Positions 8,812 through 17,997 are shown, numbered from the stretch's first letter. The stretch: 64,000 nt of DNA from Litorimonas sp965205225 (GCA_965205225.1 CBDBFZ010000002.1:682001-746000); one strand, 5' to 3'. The notes: generated from the letters alone by a model not told the origin. Numbers and translations are program-made.

Positions 8812-9632
8812 GCGTTCAAGGGCCCGCTGGCAGCCTCGAGCTCGTCTCTGATCTCTATAATGTCATTAAGTGTTTTTCCGCCGGGCGAGCGCGGTGCATT
8901 GCTACAGAGCGCATCATGAACCGGTTGCAACCAAGGGCTCAGTTCGGGTGCATCTGACCAATGGGTCACAGTGTGATGGCGCAGAGACGGATCAAGAAAT
9001 TTGGTGGCTTCCTGCTCGAAACTATCCGGTAGGTCAGGCAAGTCATTGTCTGAGAAGAAGCGGCGGATTGAACCGGCGCCGTCATCCGTCACCATATTAT
9101 AGGGAAGAACTGTATGAGGACGGTCTTGCAGCGCCGTTTCGACATCAACGACATGGCGCAACCAGTAGAGCGCGCCAAGCGCCATCGGAATCTTGTTGCG
9201 CTTTTTCAGCGACCGGGCGACTTCCAGCGGGTGGCGCACGGCGTGGATGATGCCGACACGATATCCCATTGCGTCCAGAGCTGAGAGCGTGAGCGCCGCA
9301 AAGCGGGCCATTCTCGGCTCTTTGAGCACGATTACCACCGCATCGCCGAAGTCGCGCTCGATCAGATCAGAGAATTGTTTCCGATACTGGTCCCGTTGCG
9401 CCGGGGTAAACTCGACCGGTCTGAAATCATCCCAACGCTGATCCATGCTGGCCAGCATTTCATCGTGAAATGCGGTGATAGCTTCTGATTCCCAATGCCC
9501 CGTCTTGTTTCCCGCCCGGCTGCGTATCAAGGTGCGCGGCAACTCCGCTCCAGCGAGCGCACAAAGACGCGTGAGTGCAGATGTGCCGCTACGGTGCATA
9601 CCCAGGATGATGATGCATGTTTTAGCCGCCAT
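8034..9632 (-). CDS. Sulfotransferase domain plus coiled coil (N-terminal part of a frameshifted fusion)
   Basis: Starts MAAKTCIIILGMHRSGTSAL: the GMHRSGTS loop is the 5'-phosphosulfate-binding motif of the PAPS-dependent sulfotransferase superfamily. The domain covers about aa 1-260 and includes IVLKEPRMARF and VRHPLEVARSLKKR, typical of bacterial sulfotransferases. A charged, glutamine-rich coiled coil (LRQQFETQQARRVKSD and so on) follows in 106-aa repeats. After 2.4 repeats a missing T at about 8188 throws the frame off and translation ends at 8034. Divergent from alkB across a 183-bp intergenic region. The natural product is inferred to be one long protein carrying also two glycosyltransferase domains. 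Confidence 0.82.
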   Translation of the reverse strand: MAAKTCIIILGMHRSGTSALTRLCALAGAELPRTLIRSRAGNKTGHWESEAITAFHDEMLASMDQRWDDFRPVEFTPAQRDQYRKQFSDLIERDFGDAVVIVLKEPRMARFAALTLSALDAMGYRVGIIHAVRHPLEVARSLKKRNKIPMALGALYWLRHVVDVETALQDRPHTVLPYNMVTDDGAGSIRRFFSDNDLPDLPDSFEQEATKFLDPSLRHHTVTHWSDAPELSPWLQPVHDALCSNAPRSPGGKTLNDIIEIRDELEAASGPLNALRQQFETQQARRVKSDAKVKILRAEVAVRRSQLEESKTFNDQISQDVIQLQADLRNAQSSLNETQTKLTDEIQTLSAQKEAAETHILELETVLNETQTKLTDEIRVLRQQFETQQARRVRSDAKVKTLRAEVTARRSQLEESKTFNDQISQDVIQLQADLRNAQSSLNETQTKLTDEIQTLSAQKEAAETHILELETVLNETQTKLTAKSGYCANNSKLNRPGVSSPMRRSKYSGQRLQCGGLSWKNPRHLTTKSPKM

Positions 9633-9815
9633 GAATGGCCTCGATATATGGTCCTGAAAGCGGCAAGGGATAGAAATAGGATATGGATTTCAGAGCATTA
9701 TGGATAGTGAAACGACCCCTAGTGAGTCCGGTGGGACTTTTCAACGATGAAGACAGTCTCCATGCAGAGGCCGCATGGCTCGGAGTTCGGTGAATGATGC
9801 GCTATACAGATCCCA

Positions 9816-10460
9816 ATGACGAATAAGCCCCCGTCCTTCCCGCCCGGATTTGCTTATTATCCGCTCTATTTTGATCCCGCTCAGCAAGCGGCGTTGATTG
9901 AGGCCGTTAAACTGGGTGTTGAGCAGGCGCCGTTCTACCAACCTACCATGCCGCTTACGGGCGCGCCGCTCTCAGTCGTGATGAGCAATTTTGGCCCGCT
10001 TGGCTGGGTGACAGACAAGCATCATGGCTACCGCTATGAAACTGTTCATCCGAAAACGGGATCGCCTTGGCCCGATCTACCCAAGCTCCTGCAAGATTTG
10101 TGGGCTGATGTTGCAGGATGGCCCGATCAACCAGAGGCTTGCCTGATCAACTGGTATCGCGGCGGTGCAAAGATGGGGCTGCATGTGGATCAGGACGAGT
10201 TGGATCTGAATGCCCCCGTGGTTTCGGTCAGTCTTGGTGACCCTGCTTTGTTCCGCATCGGCGGGGAGACACGCAGCGGCCCCACGGCCTCGTTAAAACT
10301 GTTCTCGGGCGATGTCGTCGTGCTTGGTGGCGCGGCGCGGCGCTGCTATCATGGGGTTAGCCGGGTCTATTACGGCGAAACTGCGCTCGTCCCGAAAGGT
10401 GGGCGGATAAATCTGACCATGCGGCGCGTCTACCCCGCCAAGCTGAGAGCTGCCCCATGA
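9816..10460 (+). CDS. alkB: AlkB-type 2-oxoglutarate/Fe(II) DNA dealkylase
   Basis: Oxidative demethylase that repairs 1-methyladenine and 3-methylcytosine. 214 aa, typical of AlkB. Visible hallmarks are the 2-oxoglutarate region LINWYRGGAKMGLHVDQDE with iron ligands His and Asp (HVD), the distal iron His in RCYHGVSRV, and the arginine-rich end RINLTMRRVYP. The ATG at 9816 follows a short leader; the gene is divergent from the glycan operon. Its stop overlaps the next start as ATGA. Frame intact. Confidence 0.95.
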   Translation: MTNKPPSFPPGFAYYPLYFDPAQQAALIEAVKLGVEQAPFYQPTMPLTGAPLSVVMSNFGPLGWVTDKHHGYRYETVHPKTGSPWPDLPKLLQDLWADVAGWPDQPEACLINWYRGGAKMGLHVDQDELDLNAPVVSVSLGDPALFRIGGETRSGPTASLKLFSGDVVVLGGAARRCYHGVSRVYYGETALVPKGGRINLTMRRVYPAKLRAAP

Positions 10461-10685
10461 CCATACTAGACTCGATCGATCTGATCGGCGTGGCCTTGAT
10501 CCTGATCGCCTATTGGGGCGTTCAGACGGATCGGCTTCCCGCTGTCGACTGGCGTTTCTCGGCCGTCAACGGACTAGGCGCTCCTGATCATGATCTCACT
10601 CTATTTTACCTTCAATCTCGCTAGTTTTGTGATCGAAATCTTCTGGTTGATCATAAGCGGATACGGCCTGTTGAAAGCGTGGCGG
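10457..10685 (+). pseudogene. CBU_0592-like small membrane protein, frameshifted
   Basis: Begins at the ATGA overlap with alkB as MTILDSIDLIGVALILIAY, with DWRFSAVNGLGA next, then loses frame. The continuation (ISLYFTFNLASFVIEIFW) lies in another frame from about 10590. Inserting GC into GGCGCTC at about 10577-10583, giving GGCGCGCTC, restores a single frame, so a 2-bp deletion in a GC repeat is the likely lesion. The restored product would be a roughly 75-85 aa protein with two membrane helices. Function unknown. Confidence 0.7.
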
Positions 10686-10689
10686 TGCC

Positions 10690-11067
10690 GTCGCTGGAGG
10701 CGGACAGGCTTTGTTCGCGCGCGAGTCCCACCAGACGAAGGCGGCGGCGGCAAAGCTAACGACGGCCATCATGAAGAGCATTGGGCTGGTTTCGCTATCC
10801 GTGTCGGAGCCGGTCGGCGTGTGAATGCCAAGGACAGTCAAATGCGCGCCAATTGACGCTCAAGAGCGCCCCCTGGGGCGGTTCACGAACAGCAAGATAC
10901 CAGCAACGATTTCAAGCAGAGCGGTTAGATATTTGAAGGCTGGATTGATAAAGTCCAGACCGACATTGTTTTCAATGATCTGAAAGATCGGTGGGTTGGA
11001 CGGCAGGAACTTCATCACCCCATCATGATCATGAAAAGCGCCAGCGACATTTGACAATATTATCCAT
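10690..11067 (-). pseudogene. DoxX-like small membrane protein, multiply frameshifted
   Basis: ATG at 11067 has a GGAG site seven bases upstream (MDNIVK). The family-like text MKFLPSNPPIFQIIENNVG and FKYLTALLEIVAGILLFV, then TVLGIHTPTG and SPMLFMMAVVSFAAAAFVWW, is recognisable but spread over at least three frames with lesions near 11055, 11030 and 10850. This is the usual order of a DoxX-like membrane protein with four helices. It converges on the decayed alkB-distal gene. Too many lesions for a functional product. Confidence 0.6.
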
Positions 11068-11243
11068 TTTTCACTCTCCTAGGATTTCTGACCGTTTACC
11101 CGGTTTTGAGCGATTGACACGTCTTGAACAGACGGATGTGATGTCGATGTCCGGCCATAAATTGGTAAGCGTACGAAATGCCGCAGGAACAGGCCACAGT
11201 CTGTCTGCATTACATTGCCGTACGTGAATCAACTCAGCCACAT

Positions 11244-12579
11244 GGAGGCCTCTAAAAACCATGCATTTTGTGGTGTGATCTGATTTACTGGTTTTGGGAG
11301 GATTTTATGATGCACGCGCCTGGATTGTTTGACTTGTCGGATCATCTTGCTCGCTTATCGGCGACAGGTGATCCGCTTGAAGCGCTAGAGTGTCATGTGG
11401 ACTTTGAGGCTTTCCGAACTGTTCTGATGGAAGCCCTCGGTTATGGTGTTCGCGCCAAGGGCGGTCGGCCACCCTATGATCCGGTCACGATGTTCAAGGT
11501 GCTTGTTCTGGCGTCGATGCACAATCTGAGTGATGAACGGATGGAATTTCTGATCCGGGATCGTTTAAGTTGGCTGCGGTTTCTGAGGTTTGAGATCGGT
11601 GAACCGACCCCGGACCAAAAGACGATTTGGCTGTTCCGTGAAAAGCTGACCCAGGAAAAGCTGACCCAGTCTGGTGCTTTCAAATCTCTGTTTGCCGCTT
11701 TTGAAGAGCAACTCTGCAAGCGCGGCTACAAACCCACGGGAGGTCAGATCGTGGATGCCACTTTGGTGTCAGCGCCGCGCCAACGGATGAAGAAAGAAGA
11801 GAAAGAGCGGGCCAGGGCGGGTGAAAGCGCGTCCGCTATCTGGCGCGGGCGATCCTGCCAGGGCCGCACAGAAAGACACCGACGCACGAGCGGTGGTCAG
11901 CTATTCCAGGGCGCGAAAGACCGCAGAAGGGGAACAGGACGCAGGCCTTGTCGACATTTCCATCCCTCACTTTGGGTACAAGAACCATATCAGTATTGAC
12001 CGGAAATGGCGCTTTGTCCGGGGAGAGACCTGTACCCATGCGGCCCGCTATGATGGGCACGAACTGACATCGGTTCTGGATGCCACCAACAGCTCAAAGT
12101 CTGTTTGGGCGGATACAGCTTATCGCTCAGCCAGAAACGAAGCCTGGCTGAAAGCGCAGGGCTATCGTTCAAACATCCATCGAAAGAAGCCCCGCGGTAA
12201 ACCGATGGCAAAGCACATTCGGCGCGGCAATGCGACCCGCTCCTCCATCCGTGCCTGTGTTGAACATGTCTTCGGATATGAGAAAGGGCCGATGGCGATC
12301 ACGATCCGCTCAATCGGCCAGGCGCTCAATCGGCCAGGGCCGCTGGCCGGATCACCATGGCCAAGCTAAGCTACAACTTCCGCCGCCTCGTTTTCCATGA
12401 GCGACGACAGCCCATAGCCTGATTCTGTTCAAAATCCGGATCCCCCCACTTATGCGGGCCAAAATCATGCCAAAATACGCCTGTGGACACGCATTCGTCA
12501 CTCTATGAAGCCTGACCTGAGAGCCGATTATAAAATTCGCCTCTATACTGGCCCCAAAACCCTGTTCTTCGAGGTGTCC
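11244..12579 (+). mobile_element. IS5-family insertion sequence, copy 1 (1336 bp)
   Basis: Ends are imperfect inverted repeats (GGAGGCCTCTAAAAAC on the left; GGACACCTCGAAGAAC as the inverted right end). The element is flanked by a perfect 4-bp duplication ACAT (11240-11243 and 12580-12583). A near-identical copy in the opposite orientation lies at 38416-39756. The perfect target duplication implies recent insertion. Confidence 0.92.
11307..12422 (+). pseudogene. IS5-family transposase, copy 1, frameshifted
   Basis: DDE transposase split over two frames. The first part (MMHAPGLFDLSDHLARL to 11999) holds the first catalytic Asp in GGQIVDATLV; the second (11821-12369) holds WADTAYRS and ACVEHVFGYEK, the second Asp and the Glu. 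The frame break lies near 11845 (an extra G in TGGCGCGGGCGAT). A 16-bp tandem duplication (CGCTCAATCGGCCAGG twice) near 12305-12340 also displaces the C-terminal tail, whose original form ends RLVFHERRQPIA at 12422. The same two lesions occur in the second copy. A GGAGG site precedes ATG 11307. Confidence 0.85.
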
Positions 12580-12600
12580 ACATTCAGAAGGAGGCCCTAA

Positions 12601-13078
12601 TGGCCGACCTATCAAAATTTGAAACCGAACCCCGGATCCAACTACTCGAAGAACTCAAGGGCGTGCGATACGTCATGCTGGGAGCGCGAGCAGTATAGTG
12701 AGCATATGCAGCCAATGGCACCGCAGATTGATAAACAGACAATCGAGACGGCCGAGCAAGGCGGCGGATCCGCGATCTATTTCTTTTCCAACAATATGTC
12801 CGACTTGGGCAAAGCCGTCTTGAGCCAGCCTGGCGCAATCGCCATGGCAATCCATATCTGCAAGTACTTATCAAGCCTGCATTGAGGGTGCTCTATACCC
12901 TGCGGACGACGATTCCGCCCTGATCGACCGGTTCTGGAATCCAATCGCCGCGAGCTGGTATCCGGGCGGCAAGTGCGACCCGAAAATGCTGATGCTGAAA
13001 TTTATCTACGAAACGGCCGAGGCCAACCTGACAGACAAATTGCCAGATGTCGGCAAGAGCAAAATCATCGCGGCCTGA
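12601..13078 (+). pseudogene. Pyridoxamine 5'-phosphate oxidase-like/general stress protein, frameshifted
   Basis: ATG 12601 with AGGAGG upstream gives MADLSKFETEPRIQLLEEL. The family-like text EREQYSEHMQPMAPQ, AIYFFSNNMSDLGKAV and DRFWNPIAASWYPGG follows in two further frames to the TGA at 13076-13078. The order matches the flavin-binding split-barrel general stress proteins (Pyrid_oxidase_2 type, about 160 aa). Frame changes lie at about 12690 and 12880. The ribosome site sits only 5 bp inside the right flank of the IS5 copy, so the insertion also removed its native promoter region. Confidence 0.7.
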
Positions 13079-13155
13079 CCCTCCGTCAGAACCGCATGAA
13101 GATCTCACATTTGTGGGGCCTTTTTCTTTGCCTAGACACTGTGTAGGGCGCTTTT

Positions 13156-14439
13156 ATGTCAGACCTATTCGTACCTCTTACATTGCCCTGTGGACACACG
13201 GTTCCGAACCGAATCGCAAAAGCGGCGATGGAAGAGAATATGGCCGATCAGGCTTCGGGTCTGGGTCAGGTTCCGGGCGACGCTCTGGTCAATCTCTATG
13301 AAGCCTGGGCGGATGGCGGCGCGGGGATGATCATTACCGGAAATGTCATGGTCGATGCGACCGCCATGACCGGACCGGGCGGGATCGTGCTGCGGCAAGC
13401 CACACTGAATGATCCAGGTGTGCGCCGCCGGTTTGAACGGTGGGCAGAGGCCGGAAAATCGGGCGGTGCCTCGCTCATCATGCAGATCAGCCATCCCGGA
13501 CGACAGCTTTATGCGGCGCAGGGAACGGAAGCCGTTAGCGCCTCGGAATCCCGCCTCGATATGGGTTCTGATACACTGTCCAACCTGTTTGCTCCCGCTC
13601 GCGCTCTGAGCGGGGATGAGATCCGCGGTCTGATCGCGCGCTTTGGCGAATCGGCTTTAGCGGCAAAGGCCTGCGGATTTGACGGAGTCGAGATCCATGC
13701 CGCGCATGGCTATCTTCTGGCGCAATTTCTGTCGCCCTTGACGAATGTGCGTGAGGATGAATGGGGCGGCGCGCTGGAAAACCGGGCGCGACTTCTGCTC
13801 GAAATTATTCGCTCGGTGCGCGACCGGGTTGGCTCTGACTTTATCGTTGGCGTGAAACTTAATTCGGCTGATTTTCAGAAAGGCGGCTTCGACGTACGCG
13901 ACGCGACGCAGGTTGTGGAATGGCTTGGGGCTGAGGCTGTCGACTTCGTCGAAGTCTCCGGTGGTACATATGAGTCCTCTGCCATGATGGGCGAAAGCCA
14001 GGACGGACGCGTCAGCCAGTCCACGAATGATCGCGAAGCCTATTTCCTGACCTTCGCCGAGCAGATGGCCGAAGCGGCAACCATGCCTTTAATGGTGACG
14101 GGTGGCATTACGCGGCGCGAGACCGCTGACCGTGTCATGGCATCAAAGGGGGTCGAGCTAATTGGTCTGGCCCGCGCGCTGATTATCACGCCGGACCTGC
14201 CAAACCGATGGCAGGAGGGCGGAACGGATGCCGGGCTCGTGCAGGCTGTGAGCTGGAAAAATCCGGCGCTCCGCAACCTTGCCAATATGGCGGTGGCCAA
14301 GGCCAATCTGCGCCGAATGAGCCGCGGGCAGGCTCCGAAGCGCCGCTTCAATCCTGTGCTGGCATCACTGGTGCAACAGAAAAACCAAGCCATGCAGACG
14401 AAACGATACAAAGCTTGGTTACAGAAAGATGCGGGTTAG
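13156..14439 (+). CDS. NADH:flavin oxidoreductase, Old Yellow Enzyme family
   Basis: FMN-dependent TIM-barrel ene-reductase, 427 aa. Recognisable: start MSDLFVPLTLPCGHTVPNR; substrate-binding LIMQISHPGRQ; the hallmark HAAHGYLLAQFLSPLTNVR followed by DEWGG; and phosphate-binding GGITRRETAD with GLARALI near the C-terminus. The length and single domain (no C-terminal iron-sulfur/NAD module of 2,4-dienoyl-CoA reductase) place it with the shorter OYE-like enzymes. Substrate unknown. Intact between a decayed gene and the IS island. Confidence 0.9.
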   Translation: MSDLFVPLTLPCGHTVPNRIAKAAMEENMADQASGLGQVPGDALVNLYEAWADGGAGMIITGNVMVDATAMTGPGGIVLRQATLNDPGVRRRFERWAEAGKSGGASLIMQISHPGRQLYAAQGTEAVSASESRLDMGSDTLSNLFAPARALSGDEIRGLIARFGESALAAKACGFDGVEIHAAHGYLLAQFLSPLTNVREDEWGGALENRARLLLEIIRSVRDRVGSDFIVGVKLNSADFQKGGFDVRDATQVVEWLGAEAVDFVEVSGGTYESSAMMGESQDGRVSQSTNDREAYFLTFAEQMAEAATMPLMVTGGITRRETADRVMASKGVELIGLARALIITPDLPNRWQEGGTDAGLVQAVSWKNPALRNLANMAVAKANLRRMSRGQAPKRRFNPVLASLVQQKNQAMQTKRYKAWLQKDAG

Positions 14440-14534
14440 GCGTTGCGAGCGTCTCACGCATGCCGAATTTTTTGGGGGTGTACGTTTTGCCTTAACGCCA
14501 TCTTGACCAGACCGTGCTTGAAGGTGGAGCCTAG

Positions 14535-15434
14535 GTCGTAGAGAAGAATTAATCATTTGAGCCAGATTTTGATAGCTGCGATATAGACGAAGCCTATATA
14601 GTTTTGGATATGCTTGTCATATCGCGTAGCCACACGCCGGAACTGTTTGAGATAGCCAAAGAAACGCTCGACAATATTACGTTCCTTATACAAAGCCATA
14701 TCAGTTTGCCTTGGCTTGCGCGCATTTTTTCGGGACGGAATAACGGGCATAGCCCCGCTCTCATTCACCGCGTCTATAACGCACCGGCCATCATAGCCCT
14801 TATCCGCCAAGACATGATCCGCCTTAAACCCTGCCAATAAGGCGGCGGCTTGCGTCATTTCGCTACAATGCCCGCCCGTTGCTATCAGGCGCAGAGGTAA
14901 ACCCAATGCATCTGTCAGCCCATGTATTTTTGTCGTCAGGCCGCCCTTGGAACGTCCCCCCCTGGAACGCCCCAATGCGTGGGCATCAGGCCCCCTTTTT
15001 TATGCCGCGCCCCGGCCGCTTGGGCATGCGCCCGCACAATTGTGGCATCCATCATCAGCCACTCTTGATCAGCGTGAGTGCGCAAGGCCTTAAAGATATC
15101 TTCTAAAACCCCGGCCTCAACCTAGAGATAATGGCCTCAACCCAGAGATAATGCCCTCAACCCAGAGATAATAACGCCGTTTGACACTGTCAAAACGCCC
15201 GAACCGTTCGGGTAAATCGCGCCAACGCCCGCCCGAACGGGCCATCCACAACAAAGCATCAATGAAAAGCCTGTTATTGGCGTTGCGACCTCGTTTCCCT
15301 GTGCTCCCATAAGGCAAATAAGGCTTTAAACGGCTCCATTGTTCCTCCGTAAGTTCCTGATAACCAGACATATGTGCGCTCCTGACAAAATGAAGGAACA
15401 TTATAGAAAATAAAAGGTAATTCTTCACTACAGC
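14535..15434 (-). mobile_element. IS5-family (IS427-like) insertion sequence, type 1 copy A (900 bp)
   Basis: Inverted ends G(CT/TC)GTAGTGAAGAATTA with flanks CTAG (14531-14534) and CTAA (15435-15438), the YTAR-like target of this group. Two more copies lie at 37034-37892 and 62575-63418. This copy is longer mainly because of three 20-bp tandem units at 15114-15173 (one unit in the other copies) and an extra block of about 15 bp near 14960 shared with copy B. Its right end abuts the end of a different IS5-type element. Confidence 0.88.
14553..15371 (-). pseudogene. IS5-family transposase, type 1 copy A, disrupted
   Basis: orfA begins MSGYQELTEEQWSRLKPYLP at 15371 and is derailed by the 20-bp tandem units into a tail ending at 15117. 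orfB (to 14553) carries KADHVLADKGYD and ERNIVERFFGYLKQFRRVAT, the second Asp and the Glu of the DDE triad. orfA and orfB meet at an A6G5 run, a typical slippage site, but the upstream lesion prevents a full-length product from this copy. Confidence 0.85.
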
Positions 15435-15438
15435 CTAA

Positions 15439-16294
15439 GCTGTGGTCACAAATCAACTATTTGGTCCAGAGATAAATGGCGGCGCGTTTAACGAAGCCCG
15501 TGAAGCTTGTGATGAGTTTATCATATCGGGTGGCGACACGCCTGAACTCTTCAAGTTTTCCGAACATGCACTCGACCTGATTGCGCTCCTTATAGAGGTC
15601 TTTGTCATAATCGCGCTGGGTTATCCGGTTGCGTTTAGGCGGGATACAGACTTTAGCTCCAGTGTTTTGGATCGTTTCGATCAACCTATCAACATCATAC
15701 GCTTTGTCGGTTAAAACATACCGTGGTGACAGGTTTTCAACCAAGCTATGGGCCTGTTTTATATCATGTTCCTGTCCTGGGCTGGGTATAAGGTGTAACG
15801 GCAGGCCCAAGCCTTCGCTTACGGCGTGGAGTTTCGTTGTGAACCCACCACGGGAGCGGACCAGGCTTTGGGATGTTTCGCCCTTTTTTAAGCGGGGCGC
15901 CCGCGACATGTTTATGCACTTTGATAACCGTACTATCGATCTGTAGCCACGCCATGTCAGCCTCCTTGACACGGGGTGCGCCGAAATAGCTTTCGTCAAC
16001 CTCGACCACGCCGAAGAAGGGTCTGTCCGCCTCGCAGGCTCAATGGATGCGTTCGCGAAGAGCGCGGTAGGTCCGGTTGATGGTGTTACGGTTAAGCCCT
16101 GTCAGTTGGGCTGTTTGCAGGGTTGTCAGATTAGCGGCAAAGCAGCGAACGACCTCCCGAATTTTGCGCTCGGACAGGTGCAATCCTTTTGAATAACAAT
16201 TTCCATTGATATACAGTGACTTAGATCCTATGCGGAGCCAATAAACTAGGCAAGATCCAAAGGGAAACCCTAAATGTTAACTCGTGACCACAGC
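15439..16294 (-). mobile_element. IS5-family element of a second type, interrupted by an IS1595 fragment
   Basis: Inverted ends GCTGTGGTCAC at 15439 and its complement ending at 16294 bound the unit; flanks CTAA and CTGA are similar but not identical. The minus strand holds an orfB-like segment (15457 to about 15964) with WLQIDSTVIKVHKH, YVLTDKAYDVDRL and ERNQVECMFGKLEEFRRVAT. Between that and the other end lies part of an IS1595-type transposase in place of orfA. The element is inactive. It abuts type 1 copy A within 4 bp. Confidence 0.75.
15965..16258 (-). mobile_element. IS1595-family fragment inside the second IS5 type
   Basis: Minus-strand text EVDESYFGAPRVK and the upstream part (related to 62100-62320) encode the N-terminal portion of an IS1595/IS1016-type transposase. 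Its terminal repeat (GGATCTTGCCTAGTTTATTG on the minus strand, ending at 16258) matches the ends of the IS1595 element at 62016-63431. Its distal part is missing: homology stops after GTCAAG at about 15965 and runs directly into IS5 sequence. Confidence 0.75.
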
Positions 16295-16364
16295 CTGAAT
16301 TTAAAAAAGCCTTTGGGTCTTTAGAAACAGTATCTGACCTCGTTTGATGCAAAATTCGGGCGGA

Positions 16365-16946
16365 TTATCCGCCCATCAGTGTCTCGCGAGCTTTACGCTT
16401 GCCAATGCGGATAATCAGGACAAGCGCTGTGACGACCGAGCTGATGAGCAGGAAAAGAGTAAGAAATTTGAACAGGCGCGCGCGCCGCACCTGATCCTCT
16501 CGCATCAGGGATGTGTCTGAGCGAGACGCGTTGATCGCACGCAGGACGCAGCAATCACCGTCATCCGTCAACGTATGCGCGGTCTGGACCAGTAGATAGT
16601 CATCCTCGAAGGTCAGCTCATAGGCCAGATTATAGGTGCCGCGCCGGACCGTGCCCCGCGCGTCGGAATAGGCCTGTTCGGTCGATCCAATCACGCCGAC
16701 CACATGGCGAGCGGTCTCATCATCGTCCGGAACATTGGCGATCATTCGCGCAATCTGTTCGCGGAATTCAGGATTGTCTCGCTCTTCCGGGAAGGAGTCA
16801 AAGATGAACCCGGTATCGCTTGCGATCAGCCGGTCAATCTGCGCGCTGACCTCGGCACGTACATCGTCCGGCACCCGCTTCTCACTCATCGCTTCCATGG
16901 AACATGCGCAGAGCAAGGAGGAAAAGAGTAGCAAAAGAAAACGCAT
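16365..16946 (-). CDS. Predicted lipoprotein with C-terminal membrane helix, function unknown
   Basis: 193 aa. N-terminus MRFLLLLFSSLLCACSMEAM is a lipoprotein signal peptide with lipobox LCAC. The middle is acidic and soluble (aa 25-150). A second hydrophobic helix (FKFLTLFLLISSVVTALVLI) sits near the C-terminus with a basic tail (RIGKRKAR), so the mature protein is probably anchored at both ends. No family recognised. Flanked by IS material on both sides; frame intact. Confidence 0.6.
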   Translation of the reverse strand: MRFLLLLFSSLLCACSMEAMSEKRVPDDVRAEVSAQIDRLIASDTGFIFDSFPEERDNPEFREQIARMIANVPDDDETARHVVGVIGSTEQAYSDARGTVRRGTYNLAYELTFEDDYLLVQTAHTLTDDGDCCVLRAINASRSDTSLMREDQVRRARLFKFLTLFLLISSVVTALVLIIRIGKRKARETLMGG

Positions 16947-17059
16947 AACAGCCTCGTCCTAGCCCAGCCATAGCGCTTTGCCCATGCGGCTTCCTCTGCT
17001 TTCCAGAATCGGGCGCTTTGCCGCATCCCGGTCAAATTCATGTCACACGAATGCCTTAG

Positions 17060-17513
17060 AAACTGAACAGGGATGACGCGCGCATGGTTGGGATGCGATG
17101 CTTGATCCAATCCTGTCGGAGGTGTTTCACACGTGCGTGGCACCGTTCGGTCGCGACCAACGACTTTTTTGTGCATATAGCCCAACCGACGTAGAAAACG
17201 TCCGATAGATGCAGAGTGGGCGACAACCCCAGTGGCTGCCTCAAGGGTACCAGCGAGCTCTGGCAGCGTCATGCCTCGATCCTGCTCGACCAGGTCTTCG
17301 AGAAACGTCCGATGCGCTGCAAGCTTGCCTCCACCTAGCGGACGCCCCTGAGCCTCCGGCGCGACAGTACCTGCCTCGCGCAGCTTCCGCTGCTATCGCA
17401 CACCCGTGGCGGGGGACAACTTCAAACGGACTGCAAGCCGCGCGACCGCTCAACCCCTCTTCTATGTATTCTTGAAATCGCGCCCGAAGCGCAGATGGCA
17501 GTGTTGCTGACAT
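17060..17513 (-). pseudogene. IS630-family transposase remnant (N-terminal part)
   Basis: Starts MSATLPSALRARFQEYIEEG, then LSGRAA, closely resembling the IS630 copy at 48785 (MSAPSPEAVRARFQTLIEEG). The text MTLPELAGTLEAATGV and IGRFLRRLGYMHKKV follows in another frame. The DDE half is absent. A degraded helix-turn-helix part only. Confidence 0.7.
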
Positions 17514-17651
17514 AAGACATCCCCCTGAAAACGATGAATCACAAGTCAGCGAAAATGGGAGCCCCACGATTCAGGTTTCGTGCTCGCCCCTCTAAAATAC
17601 CATCTTTATCAAGCCACTGCCCCGTCATAGTGGGATGGATTTCATAAAGCG

Positions 17652-17997
17652 GTGTTAGAAACTCCTCAAAAAAATCAAACGCTCCTGCCGTGCCTCTGCT
17701 TCGCGGATGATATCGCTCATCTTGATAGTAAAGTCTGCTGGCTTCCTACTCATTATTTTGGCGCCTGGCAGGGCGATTTGAACAATACATCAATCTACCA
17801 GCCGCTTATGCCCGCCAATATCGATGCGCCGGGTATGCGCTTGCAAGTCAAGCCGCATCCGCGCTGGGATGCGCGGGCCTATGACCACGCGGCTTGGCTG
17901 GCACCTCCCACCGATAGCTGGGTCATTGCGGGGCTACGCGATTCATCGGGCCAATCAGGCGAGGCCATACAATTGATAGGTGCGTCCGCTACTGGGT
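17652..17997 (+). pseudogene. Unidentified ORF interrupted by IS1182 (5' part)
   Basis: A GTG-started frame (LCFADDIAHLDSKVCWLPTH ... WVIAGLRDSSGQSGEAIQL) runs into the IS1182 element at the GGGT target. Removing the IS and one GGGT joins it in frame with 19568-19708 (LCQADYDWKWVRWLHSM ... to TGA), giving a 161-aa ORF. No family recognised. An opposing short minus-strand ORF (MSRKPADFTIKMSD, about 17752-17657) overlaps it, so the coding strand is not certain. Confidence 0.4.

Noticed and set aside
7321..8957. Repeated plus-strand ORFs of about 104 aa (MDFVCQLGLGLIQTGL type)
   Set aside because: They are the antisense of the coiled-coil repeats, with no ribosome sites; their repetition simply reflects the 318-bp units. 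Not a CRISPR or separate gene family.
11821..11999. Programmed frameshift in the IS5 copy as a firm call
   Set aside because: The break is at GGGCGAT rather than a classical A6G or A7 slippery run, so mutation is as likely; kept only as an alternative.
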